Part shown: piece by piece, positions 16,774 through 25,998 of the stretch
Position numbering within the stretch: position 1 is the first letter of the stretch
How the letters are laid out: each line of letters opens with the position of its first letter
Origin: an uncultured Nitrospira sp.
GTDB lineage: Bacteria; Nitrospirota; Nitrospiria; Nitrospirales; Nitrospiraceae
DNA length: 35,296 nt
NCBI GenBank assembly: GCA_902500785.1
Contig: CABVRW010000040.1
Coordinates: 1 to 35,296 of the forward strand
Direction: 5' to 3'
The notes under the pieces: model-generated
The model's input: the letters and a program-made list of their open reading frames with translations, nothing else
The model's database searches: none
Told to the model about the DNA's origin: nothing
Program-made: the position numbers and the translations under genes

Positions 16774-17979
16774 ATGCCGACGGGTGAGTTGCGTCTCAAC
16801 GCCGAACAGTACCTGATGAACACCTACACGCGCCAGCCGATTTCGATCGTGCGGGGACGTGGCTCGAAGGTCTACGACCTGGAAGGACGGGAGTACATCG
16901 ATTTCGTGGCCGGCATTGCGGTGAATCTCCTCGGTCATGGACATCCCGACCTGGTGCTGGCGATCCAGAAGCAGGTGCAACATCTCATCCACACGTCCAA
17001 CCTCTATTATACCGAGCCACAGGTGCGGCTCGCCCAGACCTTGGTCGAGCACTCGTTTGCGCAGAAAGTGTTCTTCTGCAATAGCGGCGCGGAAGCCAAT
17101 GAAGCGGCGATCAAACTGGCTCGAAAGTATTCGTACGACAAGTACGGGGCAGACCGGTATGAGATCATCACGATGCAGAACTCCTTTCACGGACGCACCT
17201 TGGCTACGTTGACCGCGACCGGTCAGGACAAGGTTCAGAAGGGATTCGCCCCGCTGATGCCAGGATTTTCGTACGTGACGTTTAACGACCTGTCGGAGGT
17301 CGAGCGCGCCATGACTCCGAGAACCGCTGCCATCATAGTGGAGCCTATTCAGGCCGAAGGCGGGGTGCATGTGGCGGATCGAGGCTACATGCAGGGATTG
17401 AGAGAGCTGTGTCGAGAGCGCGATGTGCTGCTGATTTTCGATGAGGTTCAAACGGGCATGGGCCGGACCGGCACGCTCTTCTGCTACGAGCAATTCGGCA
17501 TGCAACCGGACATTATGACCTTGGCCAAGGGGTTGGGCGGTGGTGTCCCGATCGGAGCCTGCCTGGCCACGGAGACTGTGGCGCGAGCCTTTTCTCCAGG
17601 AACCCATGCCTCGACCTTCGGCGGCAACCCCCTCGCCTGCGCGGCCGGGTTAGCCGTGTTGCGGGTCCTGGTGGACGGCAAGATATTAGACCAGGGGCGA
17701 CGGATGGGGGAAAATTTGGCAAAAGGCTTAGCCGTCCTCAAGGACCGGCATCGCTGCATCAAGGACGTGCGCGGGCTCGGTCTGTTACAAGGCATGGAAT
17801 TGGATATCGATGGGAAAGCTGTTGTCGCCGATTGTCTGGCCCGAGGATTGTTGATCAATTGCACCGGCGATCGGGTCCTGCGGTTCGTTCCCCCACTCAT
17901 CATCACGGAGCGCGAGATCGATCGCTTGATGGTCGTGCTTGCGCAGGTGTTGAGCCAGCGAGTCACCTCAAGTCATTAA
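16774..17979 (+). CDS. argD: Acetylornithine aminotransferase
   Basis: A PLP-dependent class III aminotransferase that converts N-acetylglutamate semialdehyde to N-acetylornithine in arginine synthesis; family members often also act on the succinyl-diaminopimelate intermediate of lysine synthesis. The 401-residue product has NSGAEANEAAIKLAR, SFHGRTLATLTATGQ, the IVEPIQAEGGV strand, FDEVQTGMGRTG, and the PLP lysine Lys252 in TLAKGLGGG. The start at 16774 follows GGGAGAGG; the upstream in-frame ATG at 16717 lacks a site. It is first in the arg-lys cluster, 16 bases before argF. A TATGAT box at 16735-16740 could be the promoter -10. Confidence 0.95.
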   Translation: MPTGELRLNAEQYLMNTYTRQPISIVRGRGSKVYDLEGREYIDFVAGIAVNLLGHGHPDLVLAIQKQVQHLIHTSNLYYTEPQVRLAQTLVEHSFAQKVFFCNSGAEANEAAIKLARKYSYDKYGADRYEIITMQNSFHGRTLATLTATGQDKVQKGFAPLMPGFSYVTFNDLSEVERAMTPRTAAIIVEPIQAEGGVHVADRGYMQGLRELCRERDVLLIFDEVQTGMGRTGTLFCYEQFGMQPDIMTLAKGLGGGVPIGACLATETVARAFSPGTHASTFGGNPLACAAGLAVLRVLVDGKILDQGRRMGENLAKGLAVLKDRHRCIKDVRGLGLLQGMELDIDGKAVVADCLARGLLINCTGDRVLRFVPPLIITEREIDRLMVVLAQVLSQRVTSSH

Positions 17980-17995
17980 TCATGTAGAGGCGCGT

Positions 17996-18976
17996 ATGGT
18001 GCGGCGGCCGCATCGGTCAACCTCCCGGGCCGGTCTCGGGAAAGATTTTTTGGAATTGCTCTCGATCCCCATTGCGGAGCTCACGGGTTTGTTGCGCCTT
18101 GCTGCGCAACTGAAAGTGAAGCAGCGCCGCGGGGTGCCTCATCCTCTGTTGCAGGGCCGCATGTTGGGGCTGCTCTTTCAGAAACCCTCGACCAGGACCC
18201 GAGTGTCGTTCGAGGCGGGAATGAATCAGCTCGGTGGGCAGGCGATGGTCCTGCCGATGGGCGACATCCAGCTGTCTCGGGGAGAGAGTATCGCCGACAC
18301 CGCGCATGTCCTGTCCCGGTACCTGGACGCCATCGTCCTGCGCACGTTCGACCATGCCATCGCCGAAGAATGGGCGCGCGAGGCTACCATTCCTATCATC
18401 AACGGCCTCACCGATCTGAATCACCCCTGTCAGGCCCTGTCCGACCTGTTGACCATTCAGGAAAAGAAGCGGCGGTTGAAGGGGATCAAGATCGCCTATG
18501 TCGGCGACGGCAACAACGTGACGAATTCCCTGATCGAAGCGGCGGCCAAGATGGGAATGAGGATTGCTGTGGGCTGTCCGCCCGGATACCAGCCCGACCG
18601 AGACATTGTCGATCGCGCGCGTGTGGAATCGCAGGAGACCGGGGCCGTCATTGAAATCGGGGCTGATCCGTTCGTGGCCGTCAAAGATGCGGACGTGGTC
18701 TATACCGACGTCTGGATCAGCATGGGTCGTGAGCGTGAGCAGGCCAGGCGCCTCAAGACTCTGGCACCGTATCAGCTCAACGCGCGATTATTGAAGCGGG
18801 CGAAGCCGGAGGCGCTCGTCATGCATTGCCTGCCTGCCCATCGTGGGGAAGAGATCAGCGCCGAGGTGTTGGATGGCCCGCAGTCAGTCGTGCTTGATCA
18901 AGCCGAGAACCGACTGCATATGCAGAAGGCGATTTTGGTCAGGCTCCTCGGAAAGAACACCGCACATCAGGCGTAA
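17996..18976 (+). CDS. argF: Ornithine carbamoyltransferase
   Basis: Transfers the carbamoyl group from carbamoyl phosphate to ornithine to give citrulline. The 326-residue protein has the carbamoyl-phosphate motif STRTR at 65-69, HPCQALSD for the second substrate site, and the ornithine-binding HCLPAHRGEEI near residue 283 containing the catalytic cysteine. HCLPAHRGEE marks ornithine rather than aspartate specificity. AGAGG lies upstream of the ATG; the first 15 residues are a non-conserved basic extension. It sits between argD (16 bases) and argG (15 bases). Confidence 0.96.
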   Translation: MVRRPHRSTSRAGLGKDFLELLSIPIAELTGLLRLAAQLKVKQRRGVPHPLLQGRMLGLLFQKPSTRTRVSFEAGMNQLGGQAMVLPMGDIQLSRGESIADTAHVLSRYLDAIVLRTFDHAIAEEWAREATIPIINGLTDLNHPCQALSDLLTIQEKKRRLKGIKIAYVGDGNNVTNSLIEAAAKMGMRIAVGCPPGYQPDRDIVDRARVESQETGAVIEIGADPFVAVKDADVVYTDVWISMGREREQARRLKTLAPYQLNARLLKRAKPEALVMHCLPAHRGEEISAEVLDGPQSVVLDQAENRLHMQKAILVRLLGKNTAHQA

Positions 18977-18991
18977 GTGAAAGGGAGTCGT

Positions 18992-20209
18992 ATGAGTCGG
19001 TCATCGTATAAGAAAGTGGTGCTCGCCTATTCGGGAGGGTTGGACACATCGGTCATTCTGAAGTGGCTGGAGGAGGTGTATGACTGCACCGTCATCGCAT
19101 TTTGTGCCGATTTGGGGCAGGGCGAGGATCTGAAGGCTATTAAGTCCAAGGCGCAGGCGTTGGGGGTGAAGAAAGTCTATATGGAAGACCTGCGTGAGGT
19201 CTTCGTCAAAGACCATGTGTTTCCCATGTTGCGAGGGAATGCGATTTATGAAGGCAGCTACCTGCTGGGGACGTCGATCGCTCGACCGCTGATCGCGCGC
19301 CGGCAAATTGAGATTGCTGCCAAGGAAGGCGCCGAGGCGGTGTGTCACGGGGCGACCGGGAAGGGCAACGATCAAGTTCGGTTCGAGTTGACCTACATGG
19401 CGCTGCATCCACAGATCAAGATCATTGCGCCCTGGCGGGAATGGACTATGCGTTCGCGCCGCGAATTGATCGAGTATGCGGAGCAGCACGGTATTCCGGT
19501 CACCGCGACCAAAGCGAAGCCCTACAGCATGGACATGAACCTGTTCCACACCAGCTACGAAGGCGGCATTTTGGAAGATCCGTGGGAGGCCCCGCCGGAA
19601 GAAATCTTCGTCATGTCGGTCTCGCCGGAGCGGGCACCAAGCAAGGCGCGAGAAGTCGAGATCGAATATGTGACGGGCGACCCTGTGGCGGTGGATGGCA
19701 AGAAAATGAGCCCTGCGAAGTTGTTGGCTCACCTCAATACCTTGGGCGGCCACCATGGCGTCGGCCGCGTTGATCTGGTGGAGAATCGCTATGTCGGCAT
19801 GAAGTCGCGTGGGGTGTACGAGACCCCGGGCGGGACGATTCTGCATGCAGCCCATCGCGGGCTCGAATCGCTGACGATGGATCGTGAAGTGCTGCACCTG
19901 CGGGATAGCCTCATCCCTCGATATGCCGAGCTGATCTATTACGGCTACTGGTATGCGCCGGAGCGGGAGATGATCCAGACCGCCCTTGATGAGGCGCAGC
20001 GGGATGTGACGGGGACGGTTCGCGTAAAACTCTACAAAGGCAACTGTACGGTGGTCGGCCGCAAGTCGCCCCGCTCGCTCTACCGGTTAGACATGGCCAC
20101 GTTTGAAGAGGACGACGTGTATCGCCAGAAGGATGCGGAAGGGTTTATTCGGTTGAATGCGCTCCGGTTGGCGATTCGGGCTCAGCGCAAAAAGAGGTCG
20201 ACTCGGTAA
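18992..20209 (+). CDS. argG: Argininosuccinate synthase
   Basis: Condenses citrulline and aspartate with ATP to argininosuccinate. The 405-residue enzyme starts with the ATP-pyrophosphatase loop [10 protein letters not shown] (12-21), followed by [27 protein letters not shown], and the citrulline/aspartate-binding region [14 protein letters not shown]. Length matches the family. The start at 18992 follows AAGGGAG; a GTG at 18977 would extend it without support. Its TAA stop shares one base with the ATG of argH (TAATG), indicating coupled translation. Confidence 0.97.
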   Translation: MSRSSYKKVVLAYSGGLDTSVILKWLEEVYDCTVIAFCADLGQGEDLKAIKSKAQALGVKKVYMEDLREVFVKDHVFPMLRGNAIYEGSYLLGTSIARPLIARRQIEIAAKEGAEAVCHGATGKGNDQVRFELTYMALHPQIKIIAPWREWTMRSRRELIEYAEQHGIPVTATKAKPYSMDMNLFHTSYEGGILEDPWEAPPEEIFVMSVSPERAPSKAREVEIEYVTGDPVAVDGKKMSPAKLLAHLNTLGGHHGVGRVDLVENRYVGMKSRGVYETPGGTILHAAHRGLESLTMDREVLHLRDSLIPRYAELIYYGYWYAPEREMIQTALDEAQRDVTGTVRVKLYKGNCTVVGRKSPRSLYRLDMATFEEDDVYRQKDAEGFIRLNALRLAIRAQRKKRSTR

Positions 20210-21663
20210 TGGCGAAGTCCCAATCTGGTGGCGCGCGTGCGCGCACGTCTGTCCGTTCGCCGCAACGGAGCGGTGGTGCGTTGCCTAAGGGCAAGGCCTG
20301 GGGTGGACGATTTGCCGCGCAAACCGATCGCTTGGTGGAACGGTTCACGTCTTCGCTGGCCTGCGATCGACGGCTCTATCCATACGACATCCAAGGTAGC
20401 ATCGCCCATTGCAAGACGCTCGAGCGCGCCGGAGTGCTCACGGCCCGGGAGTCGGCGCAACTTGTGCGAGGACTGCAATTTGTCAGGGTGGAATTGGACG
20501 GGGGACGATTTCCCTTCTCGCCACAGGACGAAGATATCCATATGGCGATTGAGCGTCGGTTGACGGAGTTGATCGGCCCGTTGGGTGGCAAGTTGCACAC
20601 CGGCCGAAGCCGTAATGATCAGGTCGCCCTGGACCTGCGCTTGTTTTTACGGGAAGTGCTTTCGACGCTGATGGACCAAGTGCAGGAGTTTCGGCGGGTG
20701 CTGGTGTCGCAGGCGCGGGCCCATGTCGATGTCGTCATGCCGGGGTATACACATTTGCAGCGGGCGCAGCCCGTCCTGCTGGCGCACCATTTCTTGGCCT
20801 ATGTCGAAATGTTCGACCGGGACCGAGGACGCCTCCATGATTGTCGGGAGCGGCTGAATGTCATGCCGCTGGGGTCGGGAGCGTTGGCAGGATCGAACTA
20901 TCCCGTCGACCGGCGATATACGGCGGCACTCCTGGACTTTCCATCCGTGACACAGAACAGCCTCGATGCCGTGTCGGACCGAGATGGGGTGGTCGAGGTA
21001 CTCAGTGCCTTGTCTCTGATCATGATGCACCTCTCACGTTTGAGCGAAGAATTGATCCTCTGGGCGTCGCAGGAGTTTCGCTATGTGGACCTGCCCGATA
21101 CTTTCTGTACCGGCAGTAGCATGATGCCGCAAAAAAAGAATCCGGACGTGCCGGAACTGGTGCGAGGGAAAACTGGCCGGGTGTATGGGCATTTGATGGG
21201 GACTCTGACGCTGCTCAAGGGATTGCCACTGAGTTACAATCGCGACCTCCAAGAAGACAAGGAAGCGCTGTTCGATGCCGTCGATACGACAGGGCAATCG
21301 CTGGTGCTCTGTACGGAACTGATGCGGCGATTAGCCGTCAATACGGCAGTCTTGGCTGAAGCCGCCGAAGGGGGCGGGATGCTGGCGACGGAACTAGCGG
21401 ATTACCTTGTGACCAAGGGCGTGCCGTTCCGTGAGGCCCATTCCATTACCGGGCAGATTGTGCGATTCTCATTAGAGAAACATCAACCCCTTCAGCAGCT
21501 GACCATGAAAGACTTGAAGGGTTTTTCCGACCATTTTGAACAGGACGTCCTGAACTGCCTCACGGTGAGGGGCGCGATCGACCGGAAGCGCCAGATCGGT
21601 GGTACGGCAAGACGACGGGTTGAGGCGCGGATCAAGGAACTTGAGAAGGCGCTCAAGGGATGA
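20209..21663 (+). CDS. argH: Argininosuccinate lyase
   Basis: Splits argininosuccinate into arginine and fumarate, completing arginine synthesis. The 484-residue product has a basic N-terminal extension of about 25 residues, then WGGRFAAQTDRLVE, GKLHTGRSRNDQVA, the HLQRAQPVLLAHH segment with the catalytic His, and the superfamily signature GSSMMPQKKNPD. It overlaps argG by one base and overlaps the next lipoprotein gene by four (ATGA). Confidence 0.97.
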   Translation: MAKSQSGGARARTSVRSPQRSGGALPKGKAWGGRFAAQTDRLVERFTSSLACDRRLYPYDIQGSIAHCKTLERAGVLTARESAQLVRGLQFVRVELDGGRFPFSPQDEDIHMAIERRLTELIGPLGGKLHTGRSRNDQVALDLRLFLREVLSTLMDQVQEFRRVLVSQARAHVDVVMPGYTHLQRAQPVLLAHHFLAYVEMFDRDRGRLHDCRERLNVMPLGSGALAGSNYPVDRRYTAALLDFPSVTQNSLDAVSDRDGVVEVLSALSLIMMHLSRLSEELILWASQEFRYVDLPDTFCTGSSMMPQKKNPDVPELVRGKTGRVYGHLMGTLTLLKGLPLSYNRDLQEDKEALFDAVDTTGQSLVLCTELMRRLAVNTAVLAEAAEGGGMLATELADYLVTKGVPFREAHSITGQIVRFSLEKHQPLQQLTMKDLKGFSDHFEQDVLNCLTVRGAIDRKRQIGGTARRRVEARIKELEKALKG

Positions 21664-21962
21664 GGATTTTCTGCGCGCGGCGCCGGGGAATCAGTGGGTA
21701 TGTCGCGGGTGCAATATGGGTCCTCCTGGGCTTGGGCGGATGTGGGGTGCTGGGTGCGCCGATCCCTCCCGAAGATGTCGGCGTGGCTCCGGTGATGGAG
21801 CGGCAGTTGAGGCGTGAAGGGTTATTGGCCCCTGGAGCGAGTGTCTGGGGGTCGGCGTCCAGGCCAAGCGCGCCGAGTGCGGTGACGATTGAAGAAGCCC
21901 CGCTCACTCCGGGTCCAGCCCCATTGCCGATTCCGCCGCTGAGATCGATGGGCACCCGGTAA
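21660..21962 (+). CDS. Small lipoprotein between argH and lysA (LptM-like position)
   Basis: A 100-residue lipoprotein with a basic N-terminus, a hydrophobic signal and a lipobox ending at Cys28 (LGGC). The mature part begins GVLGAPIPPEDVGVAPV and then becomes Pro/Ala/Ser-rich with no obvious fold. In gammaproteobacteria a small lipoprotein (YifL, now LptM) sits next to the diaminopimelate genes and starts with a similar CGxxGP-type segment, so this may be a counterpart; that link rests on position and a short similarity only. The start overlaps argH by four bases (ATGA), so it is very likely translated from the arg-lys transcript. About 100 bases separate it from lysA. Confidence 0.72.
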   Translation: MRIFCARRRGISGYVAGAIWVLLGLGGCGVLGAPIPPEDVGVAPVMERQLRREGLLAPGASVWGSASRPSAPSAVTIEEAPLTPGPAPLPIPPLRSMGTR

Positions 21963-22065
21963 GGGCGGCGGCTGACCCATCTGCCGGGATGGTCGTGGCA
22001 GGCCTGACTGTGATTGGACGGACTCTCGCCGGCAGCGGTAGAATTATTGGTCGAGGATTATCACG

Positions 22066-23328
22066 ATGCATGACTTTCATTATCGGCAAGGGGAATTGTA
22101 CTGCGAAGATGTGCCGCTCTCGCGAATCGCAAAAGAGGTCGGGACGCCGTGTTACGTGTATAGCCATCACACCCTGGTTCGACATTTCAGGGTCTACGAC
22201 GGAGCCTTCAGGAATATTCCACACATCGTCGCCTTTGCGATGAAGGCGAATTCAAATCTGGCGGTCCTTCGTCTCATGGCCAAGGAAGGGAGCGGGGTGG
22301 ATATCGTCTCGGGTGGGGAACTGTTTCGTGCCTTGAAGGCGGGGGTATCTCCCGCGAAGATCGTGTTCGCCGGTGTGGGAAAGAAACCAGAAGAAATCCG
22401 CGATGCACTGAAGGCGGATATCCTGATGTTCAATGTCGAGTCTTCTGCGGAGTTGCAGGCCATCAATGAGGTGGCAGCGTCCATGGGCGTCAAGGCACGG
22501 GTCGCATTGCGAATCAACCCGGACATCGATCCGAAAACCCACCCCTATATCTCCACGGGTTTAAAAAAGAGCAAATTCGGGATTGCTGCTGATCGTGCCA
22601 TTGAGGAATTCAAAATTGCCGCGGCGTTCAGTCATCTCGACGTTGTGGGCTTGCACGCGCACATTGGCTCCCAATTGACCCAGGTGGCCCCCTTCGTTGA
22701 GTCGCTGAAGAAAGTGTTGGCGATGGTGCAGACCTTGGCGGAACAAGGGATTCCCATACGCTATCTCAATATCGGAGGCGGCTTAGGTATCACATATTCT
22801 GACGAAACCCCGCCGGAGCCGAAGGACTTGGCTGAGGCGATTTTCCCGCTCGTGCGCGACTTGAAATGTGTCCTGATTATGGAGCCCGGGCGAGTCATTG
22901 TCGGTAATGCCGGCATCCTGCTCACAAAGGTGCTGTATACGAAAGACGGCGAAACCAAACGTTTCCTAATCGTGGATGCGGCGATGAACGATCTCATTCG
23001 TCCAAGTTTATATGACGCACATCACGATATTCGGCCGGTGGACGAAAGCGTGACGCGTGCGGCAAAAAAGACTGTCGATGTGGTTGGACCCGTGTGTGAA
23101 TCCGGAGATTTTCTGGCGAAGGACCGAATCATGCCGGAAATGAATGCCGGTGATCTCATGGCCGTCATGAGCGCGGGTGCCTATGGATTTGTTATGTCTT
23201 CGAATTACAATTCACGGCCTCGCGTGCCGGAGGTATTGGTACATGAGGGGCAGATCCACGTCATCCGGTCGCGTGAGAGTTACGACGACCTGGTGCGAGG
23301 CGAGCAGATACCCGGGTTTCTTTCCTAG
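22066..23328 (+). CDS. lysA: Diaminopimelate decarboxylase
   Basis: Decarboxylates meso-diaminopimelate to lysine, the last step of lysine synthesis. The 420-residue PLP enzyme of fold type III has the cofactor lysine Lys60 in AFAMKANSN, SGGELFRALKAG, HAHIGSQ, the glycine-rich NIGGGLGI phosphate loop, EPGR, and the C-terminal CESGDFLAKDR and GAYGFVMSSNYN motifs. GAGGA lies about nine bases upstream of the ATG. It is 35 bases before dapA. Confidence 0.96.
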   Translation: MHDFHYRQGELYCEDVPLSRIAKEVGTPCYVYSHHTLVRHFRVYDGAFRNIPHIVAFAMKANSNLAVLRLMAKEGSGVDIVSGGELFRALKAGVSPAKIVFAGVGKKPEEIRDALKADILMFNVESSAELQAINEVAASMGVKARVALRINPDIDPKTHPYISTGLKKSKFGIAADRAIEEFKIAAAFSHLDVVGLHAHIGSQLTQVAPFVESLKKVLAMVQTLAEQGIPIRYLNIGGGLGITYSDETPPEPKDLAEAIFPLVRDLKCVLIMEPGRVIVGNAGILLTKVLYTKDGETKRFLIVDAAMNDLIRPSLYDAHHDIRPVDESVTRAAKKTVDVVGPVCESGDFLAKDRIMPEMNAGDLMAVMSAGAYGFVMSSNYNSRPRVPEVLVHEGQIHVIRSRESYDDLVRGEQIPGFLS

Positions 23329-23363
23329 GTCGGATCTTTATTGTCTTGCTGATGGAGCATCCT

Positions 23364-24236
23364 ATGTTTACAGGATCTTTGGTCGCCATTGTCACGCCGT
23401 TTAAACACGGCAAGCTGGATGAACGGTCACTCGGTGACTTGATCGAATGGCAGATCACCAGCGGGACGCAGGGGATCGTCCCCTGTGGAACCACCGGTGA
23501 ATCCGCCACATTGACACATGCCGAGCATGATCGTGTGGTGGCCTTTACGGTTGAAGTCGCAAGGCGACGTGTCCCGGTGATTGCCGGAACGGGATCGAAT
23601 AGCACCCAGGAAGCCATTGCATTAACCAAACATGCGAAGAAAGCCGGGGCTGATGGGGCGTTGCTGATCACGCCGTATTACAATAAACCCACGCAAGAGG
23701 GTCTGTTTCTGCATTACAAGGCGGTGGCGGAAGCGGTCGATCTTCCACTTGTGCTTTATAACATTCCTGGGCGAACCGGCGTGAATATGATGCCGAGCAC
23801 CGTTGCGCGACTGACGGCCTGCCGAACGATTGTCGCTATTAAGGAGGGGAGTGGTTCAGTTCAACAGGCATCCGAAATCATACAGCTTTGCGGGGAACGC
23901 CTGACCGTCTTGGCAGGGGATGATGCCTTGACGCTGCCGATGATGGCGGTTGGTGGTAAAGGAGTGATCACCGTGACGGCCAATCTCGTTCCAACTGAGA
24001 TGGCTCAGTTGGTTAACGCATTTGTCGCCGGGCGAGTGGATGACGCGCGCGCGATGCACTATCAGCTCTACCCGCTCTTTACGGCCCTTTTCTATGAAAC
24101 CAACCCCATTCCCGTCAAGGAAGCGCTGCATCTGATGGGCAAGATCGATCGTGAGATGCGGTTGCCGCTCTGCCCAATGGGAGCGGATCATCGCGAAAAA
24201 CTTCTGCGCGTAATGAAGGAAGCCGAGCTGATATAA
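23364..24236 (+). CDS. dapA: 4-hydroxy-tetrahydrodipicolinate synthase
   Basis: Condenses pyruvate with aspartate semialdehyde, the committed step to diaminopimelate and lysine. The 290-residue class I aldolase has GTTGESATL, the YYNKPTQEG loop, YNIPGRTG with the catalytic tyrosine, and the Schiff-base lysine Lys160 in AIKEGSG. The start at 23364 (MFTGSLVAIVTPF) follows GGAG; an in-frame ATG six codons earlier is less likely. It follows lysA by 35 bases and precedes dapB by 30. Confidence 0.97.
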   Translation: MFTGSLVAIVTPFKHGKLDERSLGDLIEWQITSGTQGIVPCGTTGESATLTHAEHDRVVAFTVEVARRRVPVIAGTGSNSTQEAIALTKHAKKAGADGALLITPYYNKPTQEGLFLHYKAVAEAVDLPLVLYNIPGRTGVNMMPSTVARLTACRTIVAIKEGSGSVQQASEIIQLCGERLTVLAGDDALTLPMMAVGGKGVITVTANLVPTEMAQLVNAFVAGRVDDARAMHYQLYPLFTALFYETNPIPVKEALHLMGKIDREMRLPLCPMGADHREKLLRVMKEAELI

Positions 24237-24266
24237 CTGGCCTGCTGATTAGCGAAGGTTGTGACC

Positions 24267-25070
24267 ATGATCAAGGTTGTCGTTACTGGGGCCGCAGGAC
24301 GGATGGGTTCTCGCCTCGTGTCGCTGGTAAAAGATTCGGCATTTCTTGTACTGGCGGGGGCAGTGGAGAGCAAGGGACATCACGCCGTGGGTGAGGACTC
24401 TGGTGAAGTGGCTGGCTGTGGACATACAGGGGTGCCGATTGGGGACGAGCTTTCCAGTTTGCTGGAACGTGGGGAGGTGGTAGTTGATTTTACGACTCCT
24501 TCAGCGACGCTTGGACATCTGAGTGTCGTGGCTCAGCATCGGCGAGGCATTGTGATTGGGACGACTGGTTTTTCATCCTCGGAGTTAGAGGAACTTCGAA
24601 GCGTGAGCAAGCAGATTCCCTGCGTGTTTTCCCCCAACATGAGCGTAGGCGTCAATGTGATTTACAAGGTGATTGCGGAAATGGCCAAAACTTTGGGTGA
24701 AGACTACGATATTGAGGTGATCGAGGCGCATCATCGCCTAAAGAAAGATGCCCCCAGCGGTACTGCTCTGAAAATGGCGGAAGTCCTCGCTCATGCAGTC
24801 AATCGAGACCTTGGGCAAGTCGGTGTCTATGCGCGAAAGGGACTTATCGGTGAGCGTAAGCGGGGGGAAATTGGAATTCAGACTATTCGGGCGGGGGACA
24901 TTGTTGGAGATCATACAGTGATGTTTGGAACGATGGGCGAGCGTATTGAGCTTATTCATCGCGCCAGCAGTCGCGACACATTCGCGCAAGGTGCGCTCCG
25001 CGCCGCTCGCTGGGTCGTTAAGCAACAACCGGGTCTCTATGACATGCTGGATGTACTGAGCCTTAAATAG
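24267..25070 (+). CDS. dapB: 4-hydroxy-tetrahydrodipicolinate reductase
   Basis: Reduces the DapA product with NAD(P)H to tetrahydrodipicolinate. The 267-residue protein begins with the Rossmann loop GAAGRMG, has DFTTPSAT, GTTGFS and SPNMSVGVN, and the substrate motif EAHHRLKKDAPSGTA. The start at 24267 is the ATG that begins the conserved part, and a second ATG two codons earlier in frame is possible. It is the last gene of the arg-lys cluster. A weak 5-bp hairpin (25070-25084) follows the stop, and an IS element is inserted about 110 bases downstream. Confidence 0.96.
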   Translation: MIKVVVTGAAGRMGSRLVSLVKDSAFLVLAGAVESKGHHAVGEDSGEVAGCGHTGVPIGDELSSLLERGEVVVDFTTPSATLGHLSVVAQHRRGIVIGTTGFSSSELEELRSVSKQIPCVFSPNMSVGVNVIYKVIAEMAKTLGEDYDIEVIEAHHRLKKDAPSGTALKMAEVLAHAVNRDLGQVGVYARKGLIGERKRGEIGIQTIRAGDIVGDHTVMFGTMGERIELIHRASSRDTFAQGALRAARWVVKQQPGLYDMLDVLSLK

Positions 25071-25182
25071 GATCTTCTGGATCCCCTTCTTCATTTCCTG
25101 ACGGAGTTAGTTTCCGTGCCGAATCGAGGAATGACGGCTCGCTGTAAGATCACCTCCCATGCAGAAATGGAAGGCGATCTAG

Positions 25183-25194
25183 GGCGTGTTAACA
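25183..25194 (+). repeat. IS left terminal inverted repeat
   Basis: The 12 bases match the complement of 25983-25994 exactly; with the flanking CTAG the match is 16 bases. Confidence 0.88.
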
Positions 25195-25224
25195 TTAACG
25201 GTCCTTTTATGCGATACTGCAGAC

Positions 25225-25982
25225 ATGGAAATCACCGACGCACAGTATCGCCAAATCGAACCGTGTTTGCCGACGCCACGCGGCAACGTGACGCTCGACA
25301 ATCTGCACGTGTTAAACGCCATCTTGTACGTCGCCGAGCAGGGGTGCAAATGGCGCGGTTTACCCAAGCGATTCGGCAACTGGCACACCATCTATACGCG
25401 CATGAATCGGTGGTCGAAGAGCGGGGTGCTGGATCGCGTGTTTGCACAGTTGCAACATGCGCAGATTATCCGCGTGAAAATCGAAGCCGTGGCCTTGGAC
25501 AGTACCATCGTCAAGGTTCATCCTGATGGTACGGGGGCGTTAAAAAAAACGGCCCGCAAGCCATTGGTCGGTCCCGTGGCGGATGGACCACCAAGATTCA
25601 TCTGGTTGCCGCGGGTACTCGAACGGCCATAGCGTTTGCCCTGTCCCCGGGCCAGGCCCATGATGCGCCGGAGGGACGCAAGCTGCTGCAACGCGTCGGG
25701 TGCAGGTCGCGCCCGGTTCCGCTGTTGATGGATCGGGCGTATGAAGGCGATGCGACGCGGCAACTGGCCGTGGAGTTAGGGTATGTGCCGGTGGTGCCGC
25801 CCAAGCACACTCGACTCACACCATGGGCATATGATCGATCCCTGTATAAGCGACGCAATGAGATCGAACGGCTGTTCCGCCGACTCAAGGGATTTCGGCG
25901 CCTCTTCTCACGGTTTGAAAAGCTCGATGTCATGTTCGTCGCGTTCATCAATTTCGCGTTGATCGTCGAGGGCCTGCGGTAG
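25225..25982 (+). CDS. IS5-type DDE transposase, two frames joined by a -1 shift
   Basis: Two overlapping frames. The first starts at the ATG at 25225 (MEITDAQYRQIEPCLP) and runs to a stop at 25632; it carries the helix-turn-helix-like part (GCKWRGLPKRFGNWHTIY) and the first catalytic Asp in ALDSTIV. The second, in the -1 frame, gives NGPQAIGRSRGGWTTKIH, the second Asp in LLMDRAYEGD, and the Y(2)R(3)E(6)K region (YKRRNEIERLFRRLK) with the catalytic Glu, ending at 25982. The frames meet at a run of eight A (25542-25549), a typical slippery site, so programmed -1 frameshifting can make the fused transposase of about 250 aa. This is normal for the group, and I treat the gene as functional rather than broken. 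Confidence 0.85.
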
Positions 25983-25994
25983 TGTTAACACGCC
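25983..25994 (-). repeat. IS right terminal inverted repeat
   Basis: Exact complement of 25183-25194. The transposase stop codon ends one base before it. Confidence 0.88.
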
Positions 25995-25998
25995 CTAG

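Larger units (their letters stand above)
25183..25994 (+). mobile_element. IS5-family insertion sequence (IS427-like), about 812 bp
   Basis: The element is bounded by perfect 12-bp terminal inverted repeats (GGCGTGTTAACA at the left, its complement at the right), extendable with mismatches to about 18 bases. CTAG lies at both ends (25179-25182 and 25995-25998) as the apparent target duplication; because CTAG is itself a palindrome, the duplication could instead be TA with slightly longer repeats. It carries one two-frame transposase gene. Size and layout fit the IS427 group of the IS5 family from general knowledge; naming the exact IS needs a database comparison. No sign of decay was seen. 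Confidence 0.88.

Noticed and set aside
25225-25982. Transposase pseudogene caused by a frameshift
   Set aside because: The shift lies at an A8 slippery run and both frames keep all catalytic residues, as in IS groups that use programmed frameshifting.
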